Source: Echinarachnius parma
Taxonomy: Eukaryota > Echinodermata > Echinoidea > Clypeasteroida > Echinarachniidae
Direction: 5' to 3'
NCBI GenBank assembly: GCA_037951105.1
Contig: JBAMJV010007763.1
Span: 62,001 to 126,000, forward strand
Length of the DNA stretch: 64,000 nucleotides
The stretch's first letter is position 1, and the number at the start of each line of letters is the position of its first letter. This document shows positions 10,990 through 21,720 of this stretch, piece after piece. A model generated the notes under the pieces. That model searched no databases, had not been told where the DNA came from, and saw only the letters and a program-made list of their open reading frames with translations. The translations under genes and the position numbers were made by a program.

Positions 10990-11173
10990 GCCTGTGATAT
11001 TTTTTCACAGCGGCTCAAACACGCACTGAACATTCGGTGTTTATTTATGTTGGGATAAGGTAAATTATTTAATATAATCAAATTCACCCAACCTAAGAAT
11101 AATTTATTTGATAAATTAACGCAGTACCTACTGCTATTATGTGAATCGAACCAGCCGTATAGTCATCGGGGCA

Positions 11174-11245
11174 ATCTCGGTGGTCTAGTGGTATGACGCC
11201 TGTCTAGCAATCAGGAGGTTGTGGGTTCGATTCCTACCCGAGTCC
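11174..11245 (+). tRNA. tRNA-like gene, anticodon AGC, array copy 4
   Basis: Consensus tRNA-like sequence at a 256-bp spacing from the previous copy, with the same downstream hairpin and T6 run. Confidence 0.55.
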
Positions 11246-11429
11246 GCCTGTGATATTTTTTCACAGCGGCTCAAACACGCACTGAACATTCGGTGTTTAT
11301 TTATGTTGGGATAAGGTAAATTATTTAATATAATCAAATTCACCCAACCTAAGAATAATTTATTTGATAAATTAACGCAGTACCTACTGCTATTATGTGA
11401 ATCGAACCAGCCGTATAGTCATCGGGGCA

Positions 11430-11501
11430 ATCTCGGTGGTCTAGTGGTATGACGCCTGTCTAGCAATCAGGAGGTTGTGGGTTCGATTCCTACCCGAGTC
11501 C
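11430..11501 (+). tRNA. tRNA-like gene, anticodon AGC, array copy 5
   Basis: Consensus tRNA-like sequence, 256 bp after the previous copy, same downstream hairpin. Confidence 0.55.
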
Positions 11502-11685
11502 GCCTGTGATATTTTTTCACAGCGGCTCAAACACGCACTGAACATTCGGTGTTTATTTATGTTGGGATAAGGTAAATTATTTAATATAATCAAATTCACC
11601 CAACCTAAGAATAATTTATTTGATAAATTAACGCAGTACCTACTGCTATTATGTGAATCGAACCAGCCGTATAGTCATCGGGGCA

Positions 11686-11757
11686 ATCTCGGTGGTCTAG
11701 TGGTATGACGCCTGTCTAGCAATCAGGAGGTTGTGGGTTCGATTCCTACCCGAGTCC
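11686..11757 (+). tRNA. tRNA-like gene, anticodon AGC, array copy 6
   Basis: Consensus tRNA-like sequence. Its downstream T run is one base longer, making this unit 257 bp. Confidence 0.55.
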
Positions 11758-11942
11758 GCCTGTGATATTTTTTTCACAGCGGCTCAAACACGCACTGAAC
11801 ATTCGGTGTTTATTTATGTTGGGATAAGGTAAATTATTTAATATAATCAAATTCACCCAACCTAAGAATCATTTATTTGATAAATTAACGCAGTACCTAC
11901 TGCTATTATGTGAATCGAACCAGCCGTATAGTCATCGGGGCA

Positions 11943-12014
11943 ATCTCGGTGGTCTAGTGGTATGACGCCTGTCTAGCAATCAGGAGGTTGTGGGTTCGAT
12001 TCCTACCCGAGTCC
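11943..12014 (+). tRNA. tRNA-like gene, anticodon AGC, array copy 7
   Basis: Consensus tRNA-like sequence with the standard downstream hairpin and T6 run. Confidence 0.55.
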
Positions 12015-12198
12015 GCCTGTGATATTTTTTCACAGCGGCTCAAACACGCACTGAACATTCGGTGTTTATTTATGTTGGGATAAGGTAAATTATTTAATAT
12101 AATCAAATTCACCCAACCTAAGAATCATTTATTTGATAAATTAACGCAGTACCTACTGCTATTATGTGAATCGAACCAGCCGTATAGTCATCGGGGCA

Positions 12199-12270
12199 AT
12201 CTCGGTGGTCTAGTGGTATGACGCCTCTCTAGCAATCAGGAGGTTGTGGGTTCGATTCCTACCCGAGTCC
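12199..12270 (+). tRNA. tRNA-like gene, anticodon AGC, array copy 8 (variant)
   Basis: The only sequence variant among the eight. The anticodon 5' stem reads CCTCT instead of CCTGT, breaking one more pair. It is the last complete unit; the next stops after the first bases of the tRNA, where the 11-bp flanking duplication begins. Confidence 0.5.
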
Positions 12271-12469
12271 GCCTGTGATATTTTTTCACAGCGGCTCAAA
12301 CACGCACTGAACATTCGGTGTTTATTTATGTTGGGATAAGGTAAATTATTTAATATAATCAAATTCACCCAACCTAAGAATCATTTATTTGATAAATTAA
12401 CGCAGTACCTACTGCTATTATGTGAATCGAACCAGCCGTATAGTCATCGGGGCAATCCCGTAATTTCTT

Positions 12470-15260
12470 GTCCAAAATGTTTCATATTTTGGAAATATCA
12501 TATTAAAAAACATTATGTTAGCATTACAGAGAGGCAAGAACCCTTTTTTGTTAGTTTTGATTGACAGGTGGAAAGGTTTCATTTCCTCATGTTTTAACTT
12601 ACTATGTTGTTTATTTAGCGTAACAGTAAGACTTTATGCACGAACTTACTTTGATTGACATTTTAGTGAGTTACATACTCAATGTGATGGTTGACCATAT
12701 TAAAATGGGTTTTATATTAAACTACAAAACAAAAAAATGCTTAGGTAGAATAATGAGTTTGTATAATACATGTACATGAATTGCACACTACTGACTGCTG
12801 ACTGCTGATTTTAAATGACCACTAACCTGCATAATTATTAACATATTGGACTAGTCAAAGCCAAACAGTACTTATTATAATGCGAACAGTTCATGTTCTG
12901 ATAGTCTTTATAAAATCATTTGATAAAGAAGTGATCGATGTGTTCGGTTTATACACTGCTTTTATTGGTACGGCTATGTTTGATTTAATGAGTGGTAAAT
13001 TCCACACGTTATATATATATAATTATTTCAATATAATTGACCATTGCTATCGGCTTAAGTACACGGGGAAAGCTAATACAAACATGTTCAATATAACTAA
13101 AGTTAAGGCAGATTAAGGGGAACAACCCAATTCATACATTCGGGCAGTAATTTGAAATTAACTTCCGTGAGACTTAGAATAATAGTGTCGCGATATAGAT
13201 ATCGTAAATTGTATGATATATATATTATTATATTTATTTCATGTTTTACCCCAAGAGTACGAAGGAGTCGTACTGTAATTGTATATAGTCATGATTGATT
13301 TGTTGTAATGTATTTTGATTGATTTGAAATGTTAAAATTATCTCTTGTTTAATGGCTAGTTTGACTAGAATAATATGCTATTTTCTAGTCATGTTTATCA
13401 GTTGATGTGAAGTTGTTAAATATTGTACATAATGGTTTTGTTGGTTGGTAAATAGATAATAAATGATTGGTAAATAAATAAATTCAATAAAATGTGCGAT
13501 GTGAAACATTCTGAGAGACTAAGATATATCCCATTCGGATAATGTACCATTAAGATTTTGAGGCTAGATTTACTTTATTTTGATGATGATTTAACCCTTA
13601 TCAGGCCCGTCCATGTTGGGGTTAAAAGCAAAACGTACCCTCGGTGTAAAGGCATGACATGGTTTTAAGTGATTCTCAGGGGCAATTGCCAATATTTTCT
13701 TCAAAATGGTAATGTCATTTCGAAAAACAATGAATATAATATTGAACAAATAAAGTGATTTTACTTGTTCCATTGGTCTCTTGTTACGGGGCTAGTTTGG
13801 CTAGCATAATATGTTATTTTCTAGTCATGTGTATCAATTGATGCGAAATCGTTAAATATTGTACATGTTGTTTTATTGAGTTGGTATAAACAAATTAATT
13901 AAATTCAAATTCAATTAAATTCAATGTAAATACGATGTAAATAATTCTGAGAGACTAAGATACTTGCCATCTGGCACAAGGCGCAATTAAGCTGTTCCTT
14001 CTTTTGATGGGGGGTTAACCTTAATCAGGCTCTTTATGGGTTTAAAACAAAAAAGGCGTAAAGGCATGACAGAATAATGAGTTATTCGCACAGACAATTG
14101 TTAAATATTGTCTTTAAAATGGTCATATCATGTTGATTATGAATTAAATTTGATATTGAGAATGAAATCGTATAACATTTGACAAAATATTTGTTTTAGT
14201 TATGCAACAAAATGGAAAATTATTGTTACAGCGTCACATACAGACATGAAAGAGTTTGAAGTCATTCTCAGACAATTGTACAATATGTTCTTCGAAATGG
14301 TCATGTCATTAAAAAAAACAATGAATATAAAATTGAAAAAAAAAAGAATTTAGCTGTTAAAAATATATCTTGTTTAAAGGATAATTTGACTACTGAACAG
14401 ATTATGCTATAGTGTCTAGTACTGTCTGACAATTGATGTGAACTGGTTAAATGTTGTAAATTAATGGTTTTGTAGAGGTGGTAAATAAATAATTTCTATT
14501 CAATTCAATTTAATTCAATGTTATGTAAGTAAAGTACGATGTTCATAATTCATAGAGAATAAGATATTTCCAAATGGATAATGTGCAATTAAGGTGTTAA
14601 ATCCATTTGTTGATCAAACCAAACAGGAGGGCATAAAGTGCCCTCGGCGTAATGCCATGACATGGTTTTAAAGGGATAGTTGGGTTCTGGTAAAATGGTA
14701 AAGAGATTACCATTTTGGTCAAACTGAATTTGAGTAACCGAAACCTGCAAAATTATATTATAAACTGATAGTTAAAACTCCACCATGCTCGAAAGGAATA
14801 CAAACAAAATACAAATAACAAAGTAAAAAGCCTGTTATCACTAAAATAAAAAAAGCCGTTAAACTCAAGAGGGTGCTCTCTAAACCCTCATCGGCTTCAA
14901 CTATTCCAAACAAAATATTGTGCATGTGATGTTTTTTTTATAATGATTAGATAGAGAGATTATTAACAACTATTTATAAACCTCTTTTGTAAGTTTTCGA
15001 ATGCCATGACAGGGTTTTAAGTCATTCAGACAATCAATTGTTAAATGTTTTCTTCAAAACGGCTATGTCATTTTAAATAGCACTAAATTTGGTATTGAAC
15101 AAATTCATTGTCTAGTATTTAAACACATATTTGTTGTACTTATGCAACTAAGAGGAATATTATTGTAATATAGTGTCACACCTAACCAAGGCAAAGTCAC
15201 TTTGCATATTAACGTAGGTAGAGATTGCTTTTGTATCGCTTAGTCAAAGTGGTAACAAGA
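12470..15260. other. Non-coding, shared with copy 2
   Basis: Aligns with about 40788-45390. It includes a degenerate member of the AGGGATAGTTGAGT MITE family from about 14682. A small reading frame near 12880-13116 is present in both copies, but the differences between them are mostly amino-acid changing, so I treat it as neutral sequence. Confidence 0.5.
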
Positions 15261-15266
15261 CTGACA

Positions 15267-15418
15267 CAGTTGCAGAAAGAGATACACTCGATTGTAAATT
15301 ACAATTAATTGTATGTTAGAAAATAGTCGCTTTTCAATCAATCAGATTTGCGCATTGAGGTCACATGATATGACAACTAATTGTTACATACACTCAATTG
15401 GATGTCTTTCTGCAATGG
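15267..15418. mobile_element. MITE of the GTTGCAGAAAGAG family, decayed
   Basis: Same family as 1823-1986. Left end AGTTGCAGAAAGAGATAC, right end TCTTTCTGCAATGGG. It is shared with copy 2 at 45392-45542 and therefore older than the duplication. Confidence 0.7.
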
Positions 15419-15689
15419 GTTATACTGTTATACAAGTTATACCATTTGATTTGCTTTTATCAGAGGAATACAAAGTGTTATCTTTTATTATTCTTTTAAC
15501 AAAAATTTTGTTTACTGGAGGAACCTCTTTGAATAATAGTATGTACATACAATGTGTAGACGCGTAGTGAAAACGTTTGTTGTATTATCTTATAGCATGT
15601 GTAAAGGAGAATTTACTCTTTGATTTGATATATATCTGTTTAGGCATGTTCAAAAATAAGATTGCGTGTGTCATGTTCTCCTTCATGAA

Positions 15690-16015
15690 GGATTGCTCAA
15701 ATGAAGAACTTACTTCCGAAAGGCACTAAATCCACTTTCCATATGAAACTGATATAAATTCATGAATACGCTACGTAGCTATATAGAAATCGATTTTTTT
15801 TTCACAAATTAATGTTGAATTCAAACATAAAAGACACTGACTAGATAATATATATTAAATAATTGAACATGAAAAAATTAGTACACAATCAAAATGTTTT
15901 AAAATAGCGTTCCATTTTCAAATTCTCATAGACATTTGTACATAGTTGGGCAAAGAAACCCGCTATACTCAAAAGTTGAAAAGTGGATTTAGTTCCTTAA
16001 AATTAAGCTCTTAAA
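15690..16015. mobile_element. Small foldback repeat, GGCACTAAATCCACTTT ends
   Basis: Inverted ends around GGCACTAAATCCACTTT (15721) and AAAGTGGATTTAGTTCC (15977). Shared with copy 2 at about 45810-46095. Related half-sites occur at 17258 and 17490. Confidence 0.55.
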
Positions 16016-16067
16016 AATAATACACTGAAAGAGCCTTCTGAACCAGAACTGTACTATATCTCTCAAT

Positions 16068-16235
16068 GGCCTAGTCCCACTGCACCGTTTCTCCTTCCGT
16101 TTCCTTTCCGTCCGAATTGTGGCGAAACCGTCAATATCTAGCAAATGTTCAAGATGCTGCATTTCACGCGAAATGGAGTCGAATTGAAACTATCGGATAT
16201 GAAAGGGAAAGAGAAACAATTACTGTGCAGTGGAT
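16068..16235. mobile_element. MITE, CCTAGTCCCACTGCACCG ends
   Basis: Inverted ends: CACTGCACCGTTTCTCCTTC on the left; GAGAAAC and CTGTGCAGTGG on the right. Shared with copy 2 at about 46151-46316. Confidence 0.6.
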
Positions 16236-16675
16236 ACAAGTAAATGGTATGAAATAGATGTTTTGTTAATGGTTAAGTTGATTTTCGTTTTCATTGTTAT
16301 GTCAGTAATGTATTAGCTATCTGTTGTATTCATATGAAGAGCTTATTTCCAAAAGTGTTAAATCTCTAATCATCACAATGTTAAATACTTTTTTGGTCAG
16401 AAATCGTACACATGTCTACGTGGGTATAAATATGAAACGTGCATGTATTTGTTATGCTTAATTATTTTAATTTAAAAGCACTTATACCATGGATATGATT
16501 GACTCAGTTGATACATACAGTGGATTTAGAACCTAACTATGCAATTGCGCTCTACAAAACTTGCGATCACATTATGGAATTGTACACAATTTATAAGTAA
16601 TATCATCGGAGTTACACACACTAGAGAACTTATTGCCGTTGTGTACTTATCATATTTAAAAACAGTTATCTATAA

Positions 16676-17163
16676 AGGGTGGCCCCCACAAACGGAACGG
16701 GGCACTTCCCCACATAGTGTGTCTTTTCCAATGAAAAGCGATACCAGGAATAGTAATTGTGTATCGTGTAGTTTTTATTCTAGGGCCCTCTGAGTGAGAC
16801 CATTTCAGGTGCCAATTTTTGTAAATTTGTATAGTCACTACCAGTTAAATCGCACTCCATGTCCGTACGACCATTGGTCGACCATGTCAATTATTTTGGC
16901 ACACGGCTGAATGCATGCTAACAATGGCGCACTTTGCTCAACGCTATGGCATGCGGCACGTGCGATTTTTCAAGCACTGGCTTGGTAAAAATGTACAAAA
17001 TTGACAAAATATTGACTCACAGCGCCCTAAACAAAAGCTGCACGGCCAAATCGATTGTTCTTGGTATCGCTGTTTATTTTAAAAGACACTCTATCCGATT
17101 GTCATAATACATTTGCAACCATATTTGGGGAAATGCCCCGTTCCGTTTTTGCTGGGCCACCCT
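16676..17163. mobile_element. MITE, AGGGTGGCCC ends, copy 1 only
   Basis: Ends AGGGTGGCCCCCACAAACGG and, inverted, CCGTTTTTGCTGGGCCACCCT, with AACGGGGC inside both. Copy 2 has the uninterrupted site near 46625 (TTATCTGTATAGAGCGC). TATA/TTTA flanks suggest a 4-bp AT-rich target, but this is not firm. A relative lies at 41722-42239. Confidence 0.7.
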
Positions 17164-17747
17164 GTTTAGAGCGCAAAACAAACAATTTGTTGGTTTGTGT
17201 TGTTACAAAGATCTGGCCCTGCCTTGTGAGTTTTGAAAATCACTCTCTTGTTTCGATGACTCTATATGAAAGGCGCTACATCAACTTTCAATACAAATTT
17301 ACTTTATGATATCAGTATATATAGCTGTGAACCATCGATTGGCCTATGAGGATGTCTTACATAGTGCAGTAATTGTATTGTTGATATTGACGTATGTCTC
17401 GCCGTATGTAGTAGTGTTTACTATGATCCAATGAGCAGATATGCACTAAGTCTGACAAAGTAACTACCTTGTCTTAAAAGTTGAAAAATGGATTAAGTGC
17501 TTTAAGGAGGTAAGCTCTCAATATGTGTATGCTCTGTGTTAATAAATGTAATTTAGATAGATGCACAATTTCGTCTTTCCTTCATTTGTTTAAAGGGATC
17601 TAGTAACTTTGTTGACACGTGCAAAAGTTGTTTTCTGAGTGTTGTGTGAAAATTACATGGTAAATGAATGCCATTACCTATGAAGTGTGTTTAACTTTGC
17701 TTATCAAGGAAAAAACTCATACGGTTGTGAAGATGATAGTGCCTGAT

Positions 17748-17821
17748 GATTATGATGATGATATTGATGATACCGATGTTATTGAAGGTGATGATCATAA
17801 TGATGATGATGATTATATTGT

Positions 17822-17882
<61 letters not shown>

Positions 17883-17893
17883 AATGATGATGA
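17748..17893. repeat. (GAT)n microsatellite
   Basis: Long, mostly perfect GATGAT run. The matching tract of copy 2 is split by the LTR retrotransposon into 47395-47515 and 55612-55765. The acidic and isoleucine-rich reading frames through it are artefacts. Confidence 0.9.
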
Positions 17894-18380
17894 GTTTGAA
17901 GGAAAAAAAAATCATGCAATTATAGAACTCAGCCTAATAAGACAAACAATCCGGGGAATTGTTTTGTCCTAAAGTTATGACGATTGCATATGTTCTCCCA
18001 CTGATGGGAATAATGAAAATGAGCGTCATGACAACGGTATAATATCCAAGGTCAGTTAACCCACTGATTGCCATTGTAGACTCGAGTCATAATATTCATC
18101 AACTTAGATTCATTGTTTCGTTCCTAAATGCACACGATATACAATGAAATATGAAATGTATGTTTCACTGTCATAAGCGACACAGTGGGTAGGTATATTG
18201 GTTTGAAACTCAAATGGTTAATGTTGATACCGGTGTCTGCTCTAGCATTTTGTATGTACACTCGATTACCGGTACTAGTCAGGTATCCCAACACACACAT
18301 ATTGATCTTCGATAAATTCATAAAAAGAACACGTTTCGCCTCATATAGTATCTAGTATGTAGTATCAGTTTAGTATCAGG

Positions 18381-18397
18381 GTCTGTGTGTGTGCGTA

Positions 18398-18443
<46 letters not shown>

Positions 18444-18470
18444 CGCGTGTATGTGCGCGTGTGTGATGGG
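18381..18470. repeat. (GT)n microsatellite with (GC)n core
   Basis: GTGT run interrupted by GCGCGCGCGCG. It is paralogous to the longer GT tract at 56432-56660. Confidence 0.9.
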
Positions 18471-18499
18471 TGTGCGAGTGTGCTTGTGTTTTTGTGTTA

Positions 18500-19660
18500 T
18501 TGTAAACAAGACTATAAGTTAGTGACTGTCAAGCTAATCTAATGTGACCCCCCCCCCCTCCCCCCCAATCGTTTGACAAAAATTAAAAATTAAAAATTAA
18601 AAATGACGACCCGACATTAGCCAAATGTAATAATACAATGACAAATCAAAAGACAATAATTACCATACTTCTACAGTGATATTTTAAAAACCAATTTCAA
18701 AAATGTATCCACGTGGGAGGGGCTAAACCCTCCCACACCCTCCCCACAATAAGTATATACAAGCACGGAACGACGTGAGCGTATTTTAGTCTGGTATTTG
18801 TGCATGTACACGTAGGTTTTATTGTGTGTGTATACTTTATCATGAGGGAAGCGATTTAAGTCCTGATTTCTTTAATTCAGTACTATCAAATTTCCTTCCA
18901 AGGTATGCACCAGATTGCATTATTTCAAGTGAAATTTGCAAAAAAAATCCCTACCGTGGGAGGGGGGACACCCTACCCCGACCGCCCCCTGCCCTCGGAC
19001 GCTACGCCACTGTGTATCTATCAGGATAAAGATCATCTTGGACAAAGCCTAGCTCGTAACATGATGCTTGCAATGTGCACTTAATAATCTTCCAATTTCT
19101 AAACAGCTGAATTCAAAAGCTTTGTGGGCCCTAACACCCCCCCCCCCCCCCCCCCCCTCAGCAATAAAACCACGGGCACGCTGCTGGGTTGTCGCTTCGC
19201 TCCCTCGCCAGAGATGGTCAAAATGACGAATCATCCCCCCCCCCCCCCCCACCCTCTCCATGGCGAGAAGAAATCGATGCCCTTGGTTTGAGGAGTGTGT
19301 TTGAGAAATTACACTGCCCAACGCATTTTAAAAGGTGAGTTCTCACAACCGAAATTAAACTTGCAATCTGAGAAACTGTATGCGCGCGAAGAGATTTGCA
19401 ATCCTTTTCGAACCCCCAAAATAGCTATTTTTACGATGAATTATTGATAAAATAATGTGTTTTTCCCCTCTTTGGGGGGCGAAATGATACGTTCGCCCCC
19501 AATATTTTCATTACTTACAACAAACGGGACCGAGACCACTCGTGGGGAGGGCTGTCGTTCATGCAACAATCGAGGCCGAGACCAAGACTATTATGGGGCG
19601 CTACAAGACCAGCCGTTGGCCGAGACCGTGTTGTTTTAAGAGTTTTGAAAACAGATCATG
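18500..19660. other. Non-coding, C/G homopolymer tracts
   Basis: Poly-C tracts at about 18547-18567, 19134-19157 and 19234-19251. An end CGCTACGCCACTG near 19000 resembles the hAT-like MITE family at 44131-44353. No gene seen. Confidence 0.5.
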
Positions 19661-20324
19661 TAACTGACTGACCGTGTAAACTGTCTGATAACTAAGTTTC
19701 CTGTTCAAGTCTGTTATGGTAACAATCAAGTGATACATCGACTTCAACATATTTTTCAAAAAGTGATATTTGAGACTTCAATAATTAATCAGTATCGAAC
19801 TAATGTTCTTATGAAGGATGTTTGTAAGTTTACCTACAAGAAAGAGTAATATTTCTGGTCAGATTTGAAACCAGATCGCTAGACATATGAACAACGTCGA
19901 TAGAGAAATATGAAAGTTCTAGGCGAATTTCTTGAGTTTTACAAAGTAAATGGACCACTTCAATTATTAAATACAATTAAATGATGACCAACAAAATTGT
20001 ACCTATAGACTCAATAATCACACGCAATAATATAATTTAAGCGGTAACTATCTTACATCGCATTTTGTTTGATCTGGACGGCTTTCTCTTTTATTCTAGC
20101 TTCATTGTGTTGTGTACTAAGCATCGTTTTGTTAGGACAGTGAATGGCAAAGTATTGCAATTAAACTTGTACCAATTTAGCATTTTCATTGTGAATGATC
20201 ACTCACTAATTAAAGTTAGCATCCGGAAAAAGGATAAAACAGAAGTTAGGAAATCAGCGTGCAATTAATTGCATGGACGTCAGAGCCTATTGTATAGTGT
20301 TTGATATGTACGCATTTCCTCTCT

Positions 20325-20870
20325 GTTGTGGACGTGGTGTGGCAAGATTGGAAGAGCGCGCGCTTTTCGATCGTGAGATTCCGAGTTCAAACCCTGTGTA
20401 GCCCCACCGCGTTTGTCATTCAGCCACAATTTCTGCTCTCTACCAACGTGTATAAATGGGTACCATGGTTAGATGTTTATTAGCCTTAGCGTAATCATCA
20501 GTAGCAGGGGCCACGGAACCGGGAGGGCTGGGGGCTGCCTCACCCCCCCCCCCCCCCCACACCCATTTTGTGGATTAAAACAAAGAAAGACATAAGCATC
20601 AAATAAAGAAATACATAACAGTTCAAATGTGGTGAGGCCCCCCCCCCCCCCTCCCCCCCCCCCCCTCCACTTTCAAAACCATTCCGCGGCCCCTGAGTAG
20701 CAGCTTGGCTAGTATGGTCACTGGGGAGTTGAGAAAGAACGCAATATCATTGTGTGAGTTTGATATGTAACTGATGACCATTGGTAATAGTAATTTAAGT
20801 AATTATTTAAGCGCAATTGAACATTATATATGGAAAATGCGCTATATTAATGCATTATTATTATTTGTAG
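20325..20870 (+). repeat. tRNA-derived SINE, interrupted
   Basis: The head has an A-box-like TGGCAAGATTGGAAGAGCG and B-box-like GAGTTCAAACC. The body contains ATAAATGGGTACCATGG and the tail GCGCTATATTAATGCATTATTATTATT. It is interrupted by the 191-bp MITE at 20505-20695. A full-length relative is at about 21205-21560, and a 5'-truncated one at about 27905-28135. Confidence 0.7.
20505..20695. mobile_element. MITE, CAGGGGCCGCGG ends, 5-bp target duplication
   Basis: Ends CAGGGGCCACGGAACC and, inverted, ATTCCGCGGCCCCTG. Flanked by AGTAG at 20500-20504 and 20696-20700. The uninterrupted SINE at about 21395 supplies the empty site. The inside is dominated by C runs. Sister element at 59309-59497. 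Confidence 0.8.
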
Positions 20871-20939
20871 TTTGTTATTAAATTAACATTTAACTGTGCC
20901 ATGCAAAATCATCCAAAATCGCTTGGAGCTTTTACTTCT

Positions 20940-21720
20940 ATTGCACCTGTTTCTTTGGTTTATGGTGACAGAAGAAAGTAACTAGGTTCGAGTTTTCAAA
21001 AGTCACCCTAGTTATTTAAACACATGTATGTCAGATTTAATTAAACAAATCGGTTAATTATATTTGTACAAATTTAGCATTTTAATTGTGAATGATCATC
21101 CGGAAAAGGATAAAACAAAAGTTAGGAAATCAGCGTGCAATTAATTGCATGGACGTCAGAGCCTATTGTATATTGTTTGAAATGTACGCATTTCCTCTCT
21201 GTTGCGGACGTGATGTGGCAAGATTGGTAGAGCGCGCGCTTTCCGATAGTGAGATCCCGAGTTCAAACCCTGTGTAGGCCCACTGCGTTTGTCCTTCAGC
21301 AAGACAATTAATCCACAATTGCTGCTCTCTACTCAGGTGTATAAATGGGTACCATGGTCAGGTGTTAATTAGCCTTAGCGCCATCATCAGTGGCAGGTTA
21401 GCTAGTATGCTTACGGGGGAGTTGAGAAAGTACGCAATATCATTGTTTGGGTTAGATATGTAACTGATGACCATGGGTAATAGTAATTTAAGTAATTATT
21501 AAAGCGCAGTTGAACATTCTTTATGAAAATGCGTTATATAAAGGCATTATTATTATTAATTGTATTATTAAAGTAACATTAAAGTGTTCATTTAATTTTG
21601 CCAAAATCATCCAAAATCACTTTTTTAAACCTCTATTGCACCGTTTCTTTCGTTAAAGGTGACAGAAGAAAGTAACCGGGTTCGAGTTTTCAATGGTCTC
21701 CCTAGTTATTAAAATATGTC
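20940..21720. repeat. Dispersed unit with SINE, copy B
   Basis: Second copy of the unit at 19670-20900, with an intact SINE at about 21205-21560. It lacks the inserted MITE. AGAAGAAAGTAAC and GGTTCGAGTTTTCAA occur at both ends of the SINE-bearing segment. Confidence 0.6.
21205..21560 (+). repeat. tRNA-derived SINE, full length
   Basis: A box near GTGGCAAGATTGGTAGAGCG, B box GAGTTCAAACC, body with ATAAATGGGTACCATGG, tail TGCGTTATATAAAGGCATTATTATTATT. The GCGYTATATAA plus TTA-repeat tail is typical of several invertebrate SINE groups. Confidence 0.7.

Larger units (their letters stand above)
10301..12458. mobile_element. Mobile array of 256-bp tRNA-bearing units, part inverted, 11-bp flanking duplication
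   Basis: A 2158-bp array of a 256-bp unit. Two units are in minus orientation (10301 to about 10787), then six complete units and a partial one are in plus orientation. Each unit has a tRNA-like gene, a hairpin with a T6 run, and about 165 bp of AT-rich spacer. The array is flanked by direct repeats CGTAATTTCTT at 10290-10300 and 12459-12469. The paralogous copy 2 region has no array and continues directly into the minisatellite and the AAAATGTTTCATATTTTGG sequence. Units are almost identical, so amplification is recent. The centre (about 10783-10790) has short AT microhomology. No protein is encoded. Confidence 0.85.
1..18500. repeat. Segmental duplication, copy 1
   Basis: Paralogous to about 31594-56660 in the same orientation. 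Matching blocks are 1-460 with 31594-31990, 2332-2690 with 32507-33260, 4024-4680 with 35199-35860, about 10100-10290 with 35890-35923 plus 40617-40780, 12470-16670 with about 40790-46640, and 17165-18500 with about 46640-56660. Gaps in each alignment are the insertions listed here. The left border is outside the window. Confidence 0.85.
19670..20900. repeat. Dispersed unit with SINE, copy A
   Basis: One of three related units (also about 20940-21720 and 26790-28200). They share TCAACATATTT, GTGCAATTAATTGCATGGACGTC, GACGTGGTGTGGCAAGATTGG, the phrase ATAAATGGGTACCATGG and a closing TTATTATTATT tail. Most of the unit after about 20310 is the SINE annotated separately. Confidence 0.6.

Noticed and set aside
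10388..12270. Reading the array as a CRISPR-like repeat
   Set aside because: Units are 256 bp with no alternating unique spacers; each unit holds a tRNA-like gene. This is a tandem array in a eukaryote, not CRISPR.
12880..13116. Small reading frame conserved in both duplication copies (partner at 42730-42922)
   Set aside because: The differences between copies mostly change amino acids and the C-terminal part differs in length. That is the pattern of neutral DNA about 10% diverged, not of a selected peptide.
17664..17972. Asp-rich frame on the plus strand and Ile-rich frame on the minus strand
   Set aside because: Both are translations of the (GAT)n microsatellite.
18318..18509. Thr/His-rich minus-strand frame
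   Set aside because: Product of the (GT)n tract.
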